From contig JAHDVH010000004.1 in NCBI GenBank assembly GCA_023382385.1, forward strand, positions 148,544 through 212,543: 64,000 bases of DNA, given 5' to 3'. Numbering within the stretch: position 1 is the first letter of the stretch; every line of letters starts with the position of its first letter. The position numbers were made by a program, and so were the translations under genes. The stretch is from a bacterium (lineage in GTDB: Bacteria > Electryoneota > RPQS01). The notes beneath the pieces are model-generated. The model did no database searches. It was not told where the DNA came from and saw nothing but the letters and a program-made list of their open reading frames with translations. Positions 35,291 through 44,768 of the stretch are shown one piece after another.

Positions 35291-36505
35291 TCAACTCCAG
35301 CTTATTGGGAGCACGTCTACCAAGGCTCGTGCTTCTATTGTGCGCGGCTCTCCGTCAAATATGATGAAAGCGTTTGCAGAGACAAGTCCACCAAGCATAT
35401 GGGATTCTTGACCTGTGCAGGGAGCCACAAATTCGGTATTGCCATCTCGGAAAGTCTTTGCGCGAACGAATTCAGTGCGCGAGGTTCGCTTGCTTATTGA
35501 AGTGTTTAGGATTGCTGCATGCGGGGCAATGTGCTCGCTTGCGGCGCCCGACATGAACTTGAGTGCTGGTTTGACGAAGAGCAGATACGTAACCAAAGCT
35601 GAGACAGGATTGCCCGGCAAGCCAAACACAGGTTTCCCATTCAAAGTTGCAAAGACCGTCGGCTTCCCCGGTTTGATGCTCACCTTGTCAAATAGAATTG
35701 TCCCGCCGAGACTCAATATAGCGGGTTTCACATAATCCAAGTCACCGACCGATGCGCCACCTGAAGTGATAATAACATCACACGAACTAAGAACCTCTTC
35801 AATGCGGTTTCTGATTGCTGCTTCATCGTCTGGGCATCGATACACCACGATATGATGAATACCGAGTTCTGATAACGCAGTCATCAGGGCATAGCGATTT
35901 GAGTCATAGATCTGTGCGCTGTCAAGCGATTCGCCAAGCTCAACAAGTTCGCTTCCGGTAATGATGAGTGCAACGCGAGGTTTCCTGAACACGGACACTT
36001 CCGCAGCACCGAGAGTTGCAGCCAAACCGATTGCCGCGGGTGATAACCTTGTTGCTTTCGACAGGCAAATGTCCCCATATCGAAATTCTTCGCCTGCTCT
36101 TCGAACATTCGAATTAGATTTCAAAGGCTGTCTTAAGTGAATTGTTTCTTCTTCAATCGACACATCCTCGATCATGACAACTGCATCGGCACAAGGAGGG
36201 AGCATCGCGCCCGTGAATATGCGCAACGCACACCCAGGCTGAACCGGTGCGTCGGGAAAGCTGCCTGTCTTGACCGTGCCGATGACTTTCAGCTTACAGG
36301 GGTTTTCCATGTCTGCGTGTGCTGTATCACTGGCAAGCACCGCAAAACCGTCCACGGCGCTATGGTCGAAACGCGGAAGAGGGAACGGTGAGCAAACATC
36401 TTGAGCAAGGTAGCGATTGTGCGCCTCTGCGAGCGCAATCACTTCAACCGACAACGTCTGAACGTTTGCACGAATTATTCGTTGCGCTTCTGGAACACTC
36501 AGCAT
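35291..36505 (-). CDS. moeA: Molybdopterin molybdotransferase MoeA
   Basis: 404 residues. Inserts molybdenum into adenylylated molybdopterin. Family motifs visible: PLPRFDHSAVDGFAV (about 39-53), FTGAMLPPCADAVVMIED, and the MoaB-like fold with VIITSGGASVGDLDYVKP. The GLPGNPVSAL motif is at about 289-298 and the C-terminal domain IV is complete. Starts one base after moaC::mog stops, within a tightly packed operon. The cofactor serves the nitrate reductase encoded divergently. Confidence 0.95.
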   Translation of the reverse strand: MLSVPEAQRIIRANVQTLSVEVIALAEAHNRYLAQDVCSPFPLPRFDHSAVDGFAVLASDTAHADMENPCKLKVIGTVKTGSFPDAPVQPGCALRIFTGAMLPPCADAVVMIEDVSIEEETIHLRQPLKSNSNVRRAGEEFRYGDICLSKATRLSPAAIGLAATLGAAEVSVFRKPRVALIITGSELVELGESLDSAQIYDSNRYALMTALSELGIHHIVVYRCPDDEAAIRNRIEEVLSSCDVIITSGGASVGDLDYVKPAILSLGGTILFDKVSIKPGKPTVFATLNGKPVFGLPGNPVSALVTYLLFVKPALKFMSGAASEHIAPHAAILNTSISKRTSRTEFVRAKTFRDGNTEFVAPCTGQESHMLGGLVSANAFIIFDGEPRTIEARALVDVLPISWS

Positions 36506-36506
36506 G

Positions 36507-37439
36507 TTACATGTCTTTCACTTTTGGCCGTTCGTGTCCACCACCCCAGATCATTTGAAAAGCATGCAGCATGCCGGGAAACAGAGCATCGAGCGATTCC
36601 TGCACGCCTCGCTTTGATCCCGGCAGGTTCACAATCAATGTGTTTCCCCGCAGTCCGGCTCTGGCTCGCGACAACATGGCATACGGGGTTCGCTCCTGTC
36701 CGTACGTGCGAATTGCTTCCGGGATACCCGGTACTTCGCGCTCGATGACGTCCTGCATCGCTTCCGGTGTCGTATCTCGAGGGCTGAATCCTGTTCCTCC
36801 TGTGGTCATGACAAGATCGACATGATCTTCATCGCAGTATTTCTTGAGAGTATCGGCAATCAGCACCTTATCGTCCGGGACGATTTCATATTTGATAATC
36901 TCAAGGCCAAGACTCGAGAGCCGATCGCGGATCAACAACCCGGACGCATCTGACTTCTTGCCGGCCGCAACGGAGTCTGACATGACCAGAACGGCGGCTC
37001 TCAGTGGTTCAGAGAACGCATCTCTGAAGTCTGATTTTCCTCCTTGCTTCTTCAGCAGTCTGACACTCAGTAACTCCATGTTGTCATCCAGCATTTTGAG
37101 CATGTCGTAAACCGTCAATGCTGCAACAGCGGAAGCCGTCATCGCCTCCATTTCCATTCCGGTGCGGTAGATACCTTTGACTGTAGCAGTCAGCGTTATT
37201 CTATCGTCCGCTACGCTATGCTCGATCTTTATGTATTCAATCGGCACTGGATGGCAGAAGGGAATGATTTCCGAAGTCTTCTTTGCCGCCATCACACCGG
37301 CGACTCTGGCGACCTCGAGCGGATTCCCTTTCGGGACGGTCCCTGCTTTGATTCGCTCAATGACTTGCGGGGAGACTGTCAAGACTGACTCGGCGACAGC
37401 AAACCGAAGTGTCGGGTTTTTTTCTGAAACGTCAATCAT
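36507..37439 (-). CDS. moaC: MoaC::MogA/MoaB fusion, molybdenum cofactor synthesis
   Basis: 310 residues in two enzymes. Residues 1-~150 are MoaC, cyclic pyranopterin monophosphate synthase, which works with MoaA: VMAAKKTSEIIPFCHPVP holds the catalytic Lys and His, then MEMEAMTAS and VYDMLKM with the Asp/Lys pair. Residues ~155-310 are a MogA/MoaB adenylyltransferase domain (LVMTTGGTGFSPRD, IVNLPGSKRGV). Such MoaC-MogA fusions are known in several bacterial groups. The two fused steps are not consecutive: MoaC acts early, MogA late. Confidence 0.93.
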   Translation of the reverse strand: MIDVSEKNPTLRFAVAESVLTVSPQVIERIKAGTVPKGNPLEVARVAGVMAAKKTSEIIPFCHPVPIEYIKIEHSVADDRITLTATVKGIYRTGMEMEAMTASAVAALTVYDMLKMLDDNMELLSVRLLKKQGGKSDFRDAFSEPLRAAVLVMSDSVAAGKKSDASGLLIRDRLSSLGLEIIKYEIVPDDKVLIADTLKKYCDEDHVDLVMTTGGTGFSPRDTTPEAMQDVIEREVPGIPEAIRTYGQERTPYAMLSRARAGLRGNTLIVNLPGSKRGVQESLDALFPGMLHAFQMIWGGGHERPKVKDM

Positions 37440-37457
37440 GTTAATCCTTCATCTGGG

Positions 37458-38072
37458 TTAGCGAGAAGAATTTTGAAGTATCCTGTTGATTTCCTCTACG
37501 TCGCCTGGGGTGTTGCAGCTACGCAGCCGTGTCCAGCTTTCTGGATCGAGGGCGATAGTTCGGAAGTTTGAGCGCCCAAGTAACTCGCGCAGGGAAGCAC
37601 GAGGCTGCCGGAGAAGTTGCTCCACGTGTGGGAGAAGAGCTGCGGGATAGAAACCCGGAAGCGGAGCAATGTTTGTTTCATCCTGATCGCAGAAAACGCA
37701 CGGCTTATCGTCAATCTCAGCATGAAGACGATTGAGCAATTGCGTGGTCAGTAGAGGCTGATCACATGCTGCTACTATATAATAGGAAGCGATACCGCTG
37801 CTTAACAAGCTCAAGAGTGCACCAACTGGACCCCGTTCAGGCACTTTGTCGGGGATGATGCGGAGGTCGGGATGACAGGAAATCTCGATTCCTTCCGCAT
37901 GACCAAGAACACAGCACGGTCCAGCAGTCTGCTTCACGATAGAATAGACGCGCTCAAACATTGTTTCACCTGTACTTAGCCGTGTTCCTGCCTTGGGACT
38001 TCCCATTCGAGAGCTCTTTCCGCCAGCCAAAATCGCCGAGGCAATCAGCACATTTGTCTCTGATAAAATCAT
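37458..38072 (-). CDS. mobA: Molybdenum cofactor guanylyltransferase MobA
   Basis: About 204 residues; start at the ATG at 38072 (the longer ORF starts 12 codons earlier). It attaches GMP to Mo-molybdopterin to make the guanine-dinucleotide cofactor used by DMSO-reductase-family enzymes such as NarG. The nucleotide loop AILAGGKSSRMGSPKA and the metal-binding VAACDQPLL are intact. Eighteen bases precede moaC::mog. First gene of the minus-strand cofactor operon, divergent from the nitrate operon. A minus-strand TATATT at 38136-38131 is a possible -10 without a good -35. Confidence 0.9.
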   Translation of the reverse strand: MILSETNVLIASAILAGGKSSRMGSPKAGTRLSTGETMFERVYSIVKQTAGPCCVLGHAEGIEISCHPDLRIIPDKVPERGPVGALLSLLSSGIASYYIVAACDQPLLTTQLLNRLHAEIDDKPCVFCDQDETNIAPLPGFYPAALLPHVEQLLRQPRASLRELLGRSNFRTIALDPESWTRLRSCNTPGDVEEINRILQNSSR

Positions 38073-38253
38073 GTTTGTTATTAAGATACGCGAAGTCTTA
38101 AGAACCAACCAAGGACAGTCACGCTACTCCAATATACTGTTGATGCTGTGGACCGATTGGACGTGGAATCTCGTGCGCTTTGAGGCATGATGAGGGGACT
38201 CAGGCCACAATAATCGAGCAGTGTTTCGGTGACTTCTTTGGGTAAGTTATTGA

Positions 38254-38324
38254 AAATAATTATTTAATCTTACTTTCTGGGTCTCTCTGTGGTGCTTGAC
38301 AACAGGCCCAATATAGTATATATT
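38254..38324 (+). promoter_or_regulatory. Promoter of the nitrate operon with overlapping palindrome
   Basis: -35 TTGACA (38296-38301), exact 17-bp spacer, -10 TATATT (38319-38324), 26 bases before the rrf2 ATG. The -10 is one arm of a perfect inverted repeat AATATA-GTA-TATATT (38310-38324), which would suit repression by the Rrf2 protein encoded next. Upstream, AAATAATTATTT (38254-38265) is another perfect palindrome. Sequence features are direct; regulator assignment is inferred. Confidence 0.7.
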
Positions 38325-38350
38325 CGGATAAAAAGATACACTACTCTTTA

Positions 38351-38797
38351 ATGTTATTCTCCCATTCAGCAGCATATGCGGTTCGAGCCCTGATCTGGTT
38401 GGCGTGTCAACCCAAGGACAGTCGCTGGCTGGCTACCGATGTTGCCCAAAGGGAAGGTATTCCACAACCATATCTCAGCAAGGTTCTCGGTGTTCTGAAG
38501 TCGCATGGATACATTCACTCGACGCGCGGACCACGAGGGGGCTATGTGCTCGCCCAGGATCCTTCAACCATCTCACTCCTGAAGATATCAGAATTGTTTG
38601 ATTCAGACAAGCGGATGTCCACCTGCGTGCTGGCCTACGGACTATGCGGAGAGTGCGCGCTTTGCCCGCTTGGCGAAATGTGGACCACGACCAAAGCGAC
38701 GATTCAGAACTTTCTGGAAACGACGACCATCGCCACGCTCGCTCAGCGCAGTCCGCAAAACACGGCGAACGCTCACACACAAATCGGTCATGAATAA
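38351..38797 (+). CDS. Rrf2-family regulator (2), first gene of the nitrate operon
   Basis: 148 residues: winged helix (MLFSHSAAYAVRALIWLA, PQPYLSKVLGVLKSHGYI, GPRGGYVLA) and a cysteine loop Cys92, Cys99, Cys102, Cys105 (CVLAYGLCGECALC). The spacing differs from IscR (C-x5-C-x5-C) but could hold an Fe-S cluster. Position at the head of a nar operon that ends with the NO-repair gene ric suggests an NsrR-like sensor of NO or nitrite that controls its own operon. It overlaps moaA by eight bases. Confidence 0.88.
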   Translation: MLFSHSAAYAVRALIWLACQPKDSRWLATDVAQREGIPQPYLSKVLGVLKSHGYIHSTRGPRGGYVLAQDPSTISLLKISELFDSDKRMSTCVLAYGLCGECALCPLGEMWTTTKATIQNFLETTTIATLAQRSPQNTANAHTQIGHE

Positions 38798-39821
38798 ACC
38801 TTCAGCAGCATATGAATCTCGAGTGAGGTGCGCATCGCAGCTCGTTGACCGGTATGGTCGCGTTCATGACTACCTTCGAATCTCGGTTACCGATCGCTGC
38901 AATTTACGCTGTACATATTGTATGCCTGCAGAAGGATTGAAGTGGAAGAAACAGGAGCAGATACTAAGCAACGACGAGATTCTCAGAGTTGCGCGGATCA
39001 TGGCCGGCATGGGCGTGCGAAAGATCAGGCTGACCGGCGGGGAACCAACCACGAGAAGCGATTTGGAGGACTTGGTCGCGGAATTGGTTCGGGTTGACGG
39101 TATCGAAACCGTCGCTCTGACGACGAACGGAGTCCTGTTTGCCCGCAAGGCTCAGCAATTAAAGCAAGCGGGTCTCGGCGGAGTTAACATCAGCCTTGAC
39201 AGTCTCAACCGGGAGACATTTCAGAAGATCGCGCGCCGAGACGCACTTGGGCAAGTACTGGACTCCATTGATGCTGCGCTGCGCTTAGAGTTCGCCATGG
39301 TAAAGGTCAATATGGTCGTGATGGCGGGAATCAACGAGCATGAAATGCTCGACTTCGTTGAGTTGACACGATATCAACCGATAAATGTTCGATTTATCGA
39401 GTATATGCCTTTCAAGGGTAACCAATGGGATCCGACGGGAGTTGTGACATACGCCGACATGCGCAAGCGTATCGAAGAACGCTATGATCTGCACGCCATG
39501 CCGGAGACATATGCAGCGAACCGCGTCGCCGAGGATTTTGCGATCCCGGGATTTCAGGGCAAAATCAGCTTCATTGCTTCCATGTCACAGAGTTTTTGTG
39601 CCACCTGCTCGCGCCTTCGCTTGACCTCGGACGGCGCGCTCAAGGCATGTCTGTTTTTCCCTGCGCAGGTGCAGCTTCGCGATTTGCTTCGTGGAAATGC
39701 ACCGGACGATCACATTCGAAATGCTATTACACGGGCTGTACAAGCCAAGCCTGCGGGTCATCCCGATCCCACGGAACTTGCGGAGCTGAATGATCTCAGC
39801 ATGATTGAAATTGGAGGATAA
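38790..39821 (+). CDS. moaA: GTP 3',8-cyclase MoaA (radical SAM)
   Basis: 343 residues; start at 38790 (ATGAATAA overlaps the rrf2 stop). First step of molybdenum cofactor synthesis. Radical-SAM cluster ligands Cys37, Cys41 and Cys44 in CNLRCTYC; SAM motif LTGGEPT; second cluster in the C-terminal part (CATCSRLRLTSDGALKAC); and the terminal Gly-Gly (MIEIGG) that MoaA needs for activity. Its MoaC partner is on the opposite strand at 36507-37439. MoaD and MoaE are not in the window. Confidence 0.96.
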   Translation: MNKPSAAYESRVRCASQLVDRYGRVHDYLRISVTDRCNLRCTYCMPAEGLKWKKQEQILSNDEILRVARIMAGMGVRKIRLTGGEPTTRSDLEDLVAELVRVDGIETVALTTNGVLFARKAQQLKQAGLGGVNISLDSLNRETFQKIARRDALGQVLDSIDAALRLEFAMVKVNMVVMAGINEHEMLDFVELTRYQPINVRFIEYMPFKGNQWDPTGVVTYADMRKRIEERYDLHAMPETYAANRVAEDFAIPGFQGKISFIASMSQSFCATCSRLRLTSDGALKACLFFPAQVQLRDLLRGNAPDDHIRNAITRAVQAKPAGHPDPTELAELNDLSMIEIGG

Positions 39822-39823
39822 AG

Positions 39824-40339
39824 ATGGCAGACCACATCCATCAGCCAAACGGAAGAACAACAACCGGAAAGATCGTCGCCATTTCGACCAGCACCCGGCG
39901 CGGGATTCCCAAATCCAATCGGAATGAAGTTCTGCTGATCGAGAATTGGGGCATGGAGGGCGATGTGCATGCCGGAAACTGGCATCGTCAAATCAGCATT
40001 CTTGCAATGGAGAGTGTTCAGAAGATGCGGGACAAAGGGGTTCCTGTCCGCCCAGGCGCGTTTGCTGAGAACTTAACTACAGAGTTCATTGACATTCCCA
40101 ACTTGACCATCGGGACGCGCGTCATCATTGGAGATACCGAACTCGAAATTACGCAAATCGGCAAAGAGTGTCACCAGAAGTGCGCCATCTTCTATCGAGC
40201 GGGTGACTGCGTCATGCCGCGCGAAGGAATCTTTGCGATTGTCAAGCGAGGCGGCGTGATCACCGTAGGCGATGATGTTGTGGTTCATGCGGCAGAGTCA
40301 GCCGAAGGGCTTTCCACAGAAGCGAGTGAGGCGGCATGA
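39824..40339 (+). CDS. MOSC-domain protein
   Basis: 171 residues, a single MOSC domain (molybdenum cofactor sulfurase C-terminal type). It shows IENWGMEGDVHAGNWHRQ, RPGAFAENLTTEFIDI and the conserved cysteine region KECHQKCAIF...GDCVMPREG. Stand-alone MOSC proteins bind or deliver sulfur or Mo cofactor; they often accompany MoaA and Mo enzymes. Two bases after moaA and overlapping the cytochrome gene by four bases, so firmly part of the nitrate operon. Precise role undefined. Confidence 0.9.
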   Translation: MADHIHQPNGRTTTGKIVAISTSTRRGIPKSNRNEVLLIENWGMEGDVHAGNWHRQISILAMESVQKMRDKGVPVRPGAFAENLTTEFIDIPNLTIGTRVIIGDTELEITQIGKECHQKCAIFYRAGDCVMPREGIFAIVKRGGVITVGDDVVVHAAESAEGLSTEASEAA

Positions 40340-41139
40340 ATCGCTACTTTCTCGTCACTTTCTATGTGACACTCTTCCTCTTTGGAGGGGCTTTCGCACA
40401 GTCGCCTGACAGCATCGTTGCTCAAGCAGACTCGGCGCAAGTTGATTCCACTGCCAAACAGGTTGATGCAGTTGCCCTGAGCTATGTGCAGAAGTGCGTG
40501 GGTTGCCACACCATCGGCGGAGGGAAGTTAACCGGACCGGACTTGCTTCCGACTCGCGCTTGGCCAAAATCCGAACTTGCAGCCAAAGTAAAACTGATGG
40601 AATCGCGAGTCGGGCCGCTTTCACAGCAGGATGTAGATCAGTACGTCGAGTTACTGCAAGACGCTCGTGCGCAAGAGCGAGTAAGCATCGCGCAGGAATT
40701 GGCGAGCAAAGCGGTGGCTGCAACGCTTGATCCGGCCTCCGAGCAGATCGGACGGAAGCTGTTCGAAGGTTCAACGCGACTTGCCAATGGCGGCATCGCG
40801 TGTATTACTTGTCATCGTGCCGGCGCACAGGGCGGATCGTTTGGTCCCGACTTGACTGCTTTACAGACGCGCATGGGCAAGGTCGCCATGACTTCAGCTA
40901 TTCAGCAGTCGCAGTTTCTGGTCATGTCGGGAACCTATAAGAATCGACCGATTACCGCGCAAGAGGCCGTTCACCTGGCTGAATACTTGTCCTCCCCCGA
41001 TATGATGCCGCAGACGAGCCTGGAGGATCGAGCACCGATGCTGGGCACAGTGATCGGAGTCTTGGGGTTATTGACCGTTGTCGGACTTTACAGAAAACGC
41101 TCGCGCAATCGCATATCGCGCCAACGAGGTATAGCATGA
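40336..41139 (+). CDS. Membrane-anchored dihaem cytochrome c
   Basis: 267 residues: signal peptide (about 1-21, AFA), an acidic linker, haem site CVGCH (54-58) in [15 protein letters not shown], and a second haem CITCH (156-160) in a class-I-like domain. A C-terminal helix (about 236-253) with a basic tail [13 protein letters not shown] anchors it to the inner membrane facing the periplasm. Overlaps narG by four bases. Probably carries electrons for the Rieske/cytochrome b part of the operon, although its direction of transfer is unknown. Confidence 0.88.
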   Translation: MNRYFLVTFYVTLFLFGGAFAQSPDSIVAQADSAQVDSTAKQVDAVALSYVQKCVGCHTIGGGKLTGPDLLPTRAWPKSELAAKVKLMESRVGPLSQQDVDQYVELLQDARAQERVSIAQELASKAVAATLDPASEQIGRKLFEGSTRLANGGIACITCHRAGAQGGSFGPDLTALQTRMGKVAMTSAIQQSQFLVMSGTYKNRPITAQEAVHLAEYLSSPDMMPQTSLEDRAPMLGTVIGVLGLLTVVGLYRKRSRNRISRQRGIA

Positions 41140-44100
41140 GTTGGATTACAGATCTCTTTGATCCCAAGCAGCGGGAGTGGGAAGACTTCTACCGCAATCG
41201 GTGGTCTTACGACAAAATAATACGTAGCACGCACGGTGTAAACTGCACGGGTGGTTGCAGCTGGAATATCTACGTCAAGAACGGCATCGTCACGTGGGAA
41301 ATGCAAGCACTCGACTATCCTATCATAGACAAGGATATTCCTCCCTACGAACCGCGCGGCTGCCAGCGCGGAATTTCCTATTCATGGTATATCTACAGTC
41401 CGATTCGCGTCAAGTATCCGTACGTTCGCGGAGCGTTGATCGACCTGTGGAGAGCGGCGAAACAGCAGTTTCCCGACGATCCCGTCGCCGCATGGAACTC
41501 TATTGTCTCAAATCCGGAATCACGCGCACGCTATCACTCAGCGCGAGGAAAAGGCGGACTGCGTAGATTCAGCTGGGACGAAGCACTCGAGATTCTCGCG
41601 GCGGCGAATATTCACACGGTGATGAAACACGGCCCGGACCGGATTGCAGGGTTCTCGCCGATACCTGCGATGTCCATGGTAAGTTATGCGGCAGGTGCGC
41701 GGTTCATGCAGCTGATGGGTGGTGTATCGCTCTCGTTCTACGATTGGTACTGTGACCTGCCGCCGGCGTCTCCAGAAATTTGGGGCGAACAAACGGACGT
41801 CGCGGAAAGCGCCGATTGGTTCAAATCGAACTTCATCGCAGTCGTCGGCTCGAACGTCCTGATGACTCGCACGCCGGATGCTCATTTCCTTGTGGAAGCG
41901 CGGCATCGCGGTGCAAAAGTTGTCGTCTTTTCGCCGGACTTCTCAATGGTGTCCAAGGTTTCAGATGAGTGGGTTCCCATTCATCAAGGGCAGGACTCCG
42001 CATTCTGGATGGCGGTCGGACATACGATTCTGCGGGAATTTTACGTCGAACGATCCGTCCCGTTCTTTATTGATTACCAGAAGCAGTATACTGACGGGCC
42101 GATGCTGGTTGAACTGCACAAGCAGAATGACGGAAGTTTCAAACCCGGTCAGTATCTGCGAGCCTCTCAAGTCACCGAAACGAAGAGCATTGAGAATTCC
42201 GAATGGAAGTTCTTCATGCTTGATTCTACTACTGGAGAATTGCGACTTCCACAGGGTACGATTGGTCATCGCTGGCAATCCCAGAAGGGACAGTGGAATC
42301 TGAAACTGGAAGATGAGAGAACCGGCAGGCCTTTTGATCCGCTCTTAACGCTCGACCCGAAGGCGGACAAGATGGTGAACGTTTCCCTTCCGGAGTTTTC
42401 CTCTGAGCAAGGCGACCGCTGGGTCAGTGCTCAGGTTCCCGTGAGGAAGATAAACACCGCAGAGGGTGACGTTTATGTCACCACGGCGTTTGAATTGATG
42501 ATCGCAAGATACGGTGTCAGCCGCGATGCGACGAACCCTGCGCCTTATGACGAGCCGGATCACGCTTATACTCCCGCATGGCAAGAGAAATTTACTGGTG
42601 TCTCCGGAGATGTTGTGTTGAGGTTTGCCCGCGAGTGGGCCACAACTGCCGAGAAGAGCGGCGGCAAGTGCAGTGTCATTATTGGAGCAGGCGTCAATCA
42701 CTGGTATCATAACAATCTGATCTACCGTTCCATTATTTCAAGTCTCATGCTTTGTGGCTGTGTTGGTAAGAATGGCGGCGGGTTGAATCACTACGTGGGT
42801 CAGGAGAAGCTTGTTCCTCAGACTTCGTGGGCACCGATCGCGTTCGGGACGGATTGGTCTGTGCCGCCGCGACTGCAGAACACTCCATCATTCCACTACG
42901 TCAACTCCGATCAATGGCGATACGATCCCAAGTTTGACGATATTTGTCCGGTCGCCGATCGCTCGCACTCCATGGCGCACGGCCACACGATTGACAAGCA
43001 GGTGCAAGCGGTGCGTGCGGGGTGGCTGCCCTCGTATCCGCAGTTCGATCAATCTTCTTTAGACGTCGCACGTGATGCGCGGGCGGCAGGCGCGACGGAT
43101 GAAGCTTCAATCGTTAAGGCGGTAGTTGAAAGACTGAAATCGAGAAAGCTGAAGTTCGCAGTTGAAGACCCCGACTCGCCAAAGTGTTTCCCAAGAGTGT
43201 TTTACATCTGGCGCGGGAACGCACTTCTTTCTTCCGCGAAGGGTCACGAGTATTTTCTCAAGCATTATCTGGGGACTCACACCAATCTGATCGCGAAGGA
43301 ACAGGCGAAAGAGCACGTTGAGGATGTCACCTGGCATGACAAAATTGAGCTTGGAAAGATGGACCTTGTGGTGGATCTTAACTACCGCATGGACTCTTCG
43401 GCTCTGTACTCTGATATCATTTTGCCGGCCGCGACCTACTACGAGAAGAATGATCTGAACTCGACGGATATGCACAGTTTCATTCATCCGCTTCAGGCTG
43501 CGGTGCCTCCCTGCTGGGAGTCGAAGAATGACTGGGATATTTTCCGTGAAGTGGCAAGGGCGACCTCAAAGCTTGCTGAGCGATACCTTCCGGATCCGAT
43601 CGAGGATGTCGTCACGGCACCGCTTGCGCATGACACTCCGGCTGAAATTGCTCAACCTTTTGTCAAGGATTGGTCAAAAGGTGAATGTGAGGCGATTCCG
43701 GGGAAGACGATGCCGATTATTAAAGTCGTCAAGCGCGATTACAAGAACGTCTTTAATCGGTTTATCAGCCTCGGTCCGAATTTCCGGAAGGGCCTTGGCA
43801 TGCACGGCATCCAGTTCGAAGTGGCCGATTTGTATGACGCCTACATGGAGAATAACCCGACGGAAAAGTGGGACGGTGGCATCTATCCGTCGTTGCGGGA
43901 GGATGTATTGGTCTGTGAGGCCATTCTGAATTTCGCTCCGGAAACAAACGGAGAGCTTGCATACCGTTCCTACAAATCCGAGGCAGTGAACACGGGCATA
44001 GACCATTCCCACGCTGCGGAGCGGACGCGCTCAGTTCGAACGACTTTCGAAGACATTGCGGCTCAACCGCGACGCATTCTGACTACGCCTTTTTGGAGTG

Positions 44101-44759
44101 GAGTGACAAGCGACAACCGAACATACTCGGCGTACTGTCAGAACGTCGAAGGTCTCGTTCCATGGCGGACATTGAGTGGACGCCAGCACTACTATCTCGA
44201 TCATGAGACGTACATTGCGTATGGCGAAAATCTTCCGACTTACAAGCCGCGTCCTGTCCGAGAAATTCTTGGGGACTTGACAATGTCGAAGCCGGCCGGC
44301 GGGACGTTGGTGTTGAACTATCTCACTCCGCACGGAAAGTGGTCCATTCACTCCACTTACGGCGACACGCTAAGAATGAGAACGTTGAGCCGAGGTCATG
44401 ATCCTATTTGGATCAACGACAAAGACGCTTTGCTGTTGGGTGTGGAAGACAACGACTGGGTTGAGATCTACAACGACCACGGCGTGGTCTGTACCTGCGC
44501 AAACGTGAGCGCGCGCATTCCCCGCGGAATGTGCTTCATCTATCATTCGCCAGAGCGCACATTAGGCATACCGAAATCGCCTGAGCGGGGAAACCGTCGC
44601 GCCGGGGGGCATAACAGCCTGACGAGGGCACGGCTGAAGCCGCTCTTCATGATCGGCGGTTACGGGCAGTTTACATACGCATTCAATTACTGGGGACCTC
44701 CCGGTGTGAACCGCGACACTTTTGTTGCCGTTAAGAAACTTGACAAAGTAATCTGGTAG
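41136..44759 (+). CDS. narG: Respiratory nitrate reductase catalytic subunit NarG
   Basis: 1207 residues. Reduces nitrate to nitrite at a molybdenum bis-MGD centre. The FS0 cluster ligands match NarG exactly: His33, Cys37, Cys41, Cys76 (H-x3-C-x3-C-x34-C). The Mo ligand is Asp207 in [13 protein letters not shown]. No Tat signal is present, so the active site faces the cytoplasm, as in enteric NarG and unlike haloarchaeal types. A cytoplasmic nitrite oxidoreductase NxrA would look similar, but two NarK transporters and narJ favour nitrate respiration. Confidence 0.96.
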   Translation: MSWITDLFDPKQREWEDFYRNRWSYDKIIRSTHGVNCTGGCSWNIYVKNGIVTWEMQALDYPIIDKDIPPYEPRGCQRGISYSWYIYSPIRVKYPYVRGALIDLWRAAKQQFPDDPVAAWNSIVSNPESRARYHSARGKGGLRRFSWDEALEILAAANIHTVMKHGPDRIAGFSPIPAMSMVSYAAGARFMQLMGGVSLSFYDWYCDLPPASPEIWGEQTDVAESADWFKSNFIAVVGSNVLMTRTPDAHFLVEARHRGAKVVVFSPDFSMVSKVSDEWVPIHQGQDSAFWMAVGHTILREFYVERSVPFFIDYQKQYTDGPMLVELHKQNDGSFKPGQYLRASQVTETKSIENSEWKFFMLDSTTGELRLPQGTIGHRWQSQKGQWNLKLEDERTGRPFDPLLTLDPKADKMVNVSLPEFSSEQGDRWVSAQVPVRKINTAEGDVYVTTAFELMIARYGVSRDATNPAPYDEPDHAYTPAWQEKFTGVSGDVVLRFAREWATTAEKSGGKCSVIIGAGVNHWYHNNLIYRSIISSLMLCGCVGKNGGGLNHYVGQEKLVPQTSWAPIAFGTDWSVPPRLQNTPSFHYVNSDQWRYDPKFDDICPVADRSHSMAHGHTIDKQVQAVRAGWLPSYPQFDQSSLDVARDARAAGATDEASIVKAVVERLKSRKLKFAVEDPDSPKCFPRVFYIWRGNALLSSAKGHEYFLKHYLGTHTNLIAKEQAKEHVEDVTWHDKIELGKMDLVVDLNYRMDSSALYSDIILPAATYYEKNDLNSTDMHSFIHPLQAAVPPCWESKNDWDIFREVARATSKLAERYLPDPIEDVVTAPLAHDTPAEIAQPFVKDWSKGECEAIPGKTMPIIKVVKRDYKNVFNRFISLGPNFRKGLGMHGIQFEVADLYDAYMENNPTEKWDGGIYPSLREDVLVCEAILNFAPETNGELAYRSYKSEAVNTGIDHSHAAERTRSVRTTFEDIAAQPRRILTTPFWSGVTSDNRTYSAYCQNVEGLVPWRTLSGRQHYYLDHETYIAYGENLPTYKPRPVREILGDLTMSKPAGGTLVLNYLTPHGKWSIHSTYGDTLRMRTLSRGHDPIWINDKDALLLGVEDNDWVEIYNDHGVVCTCANVSARIPRGMCFIYHSPERTLGIPKSPERGNRRAGGHNSLTRARLKPLFMIGGYGQFTYAFNYWGPPGVNRDTFVAVKKLDKVIW

Positions 44760-44768
44760 AGGTGATCA

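Noticed and set aside
38073-38350. Molybdenum cofactor riboswitch between mobA and rrf2
   Set aside because: I looked for a structured conserved element and saw only promoters and AT-rich palindromes.
38598-38789. N-terminal extension of moaA by 64 codons
   Set aside because: It runs out of frame through rrf2; the ATG at 38790 overlaps the rrf2 stop and gives a normal MoaA length.
41136-44759. Nitrite oxidoreductase (NxrA) instead of NarG
   Set aside because: Sequence alone cannot fully separate them, but narJ, NarI haem ligands, two NarK transporters and ric favour nitrate reduction.
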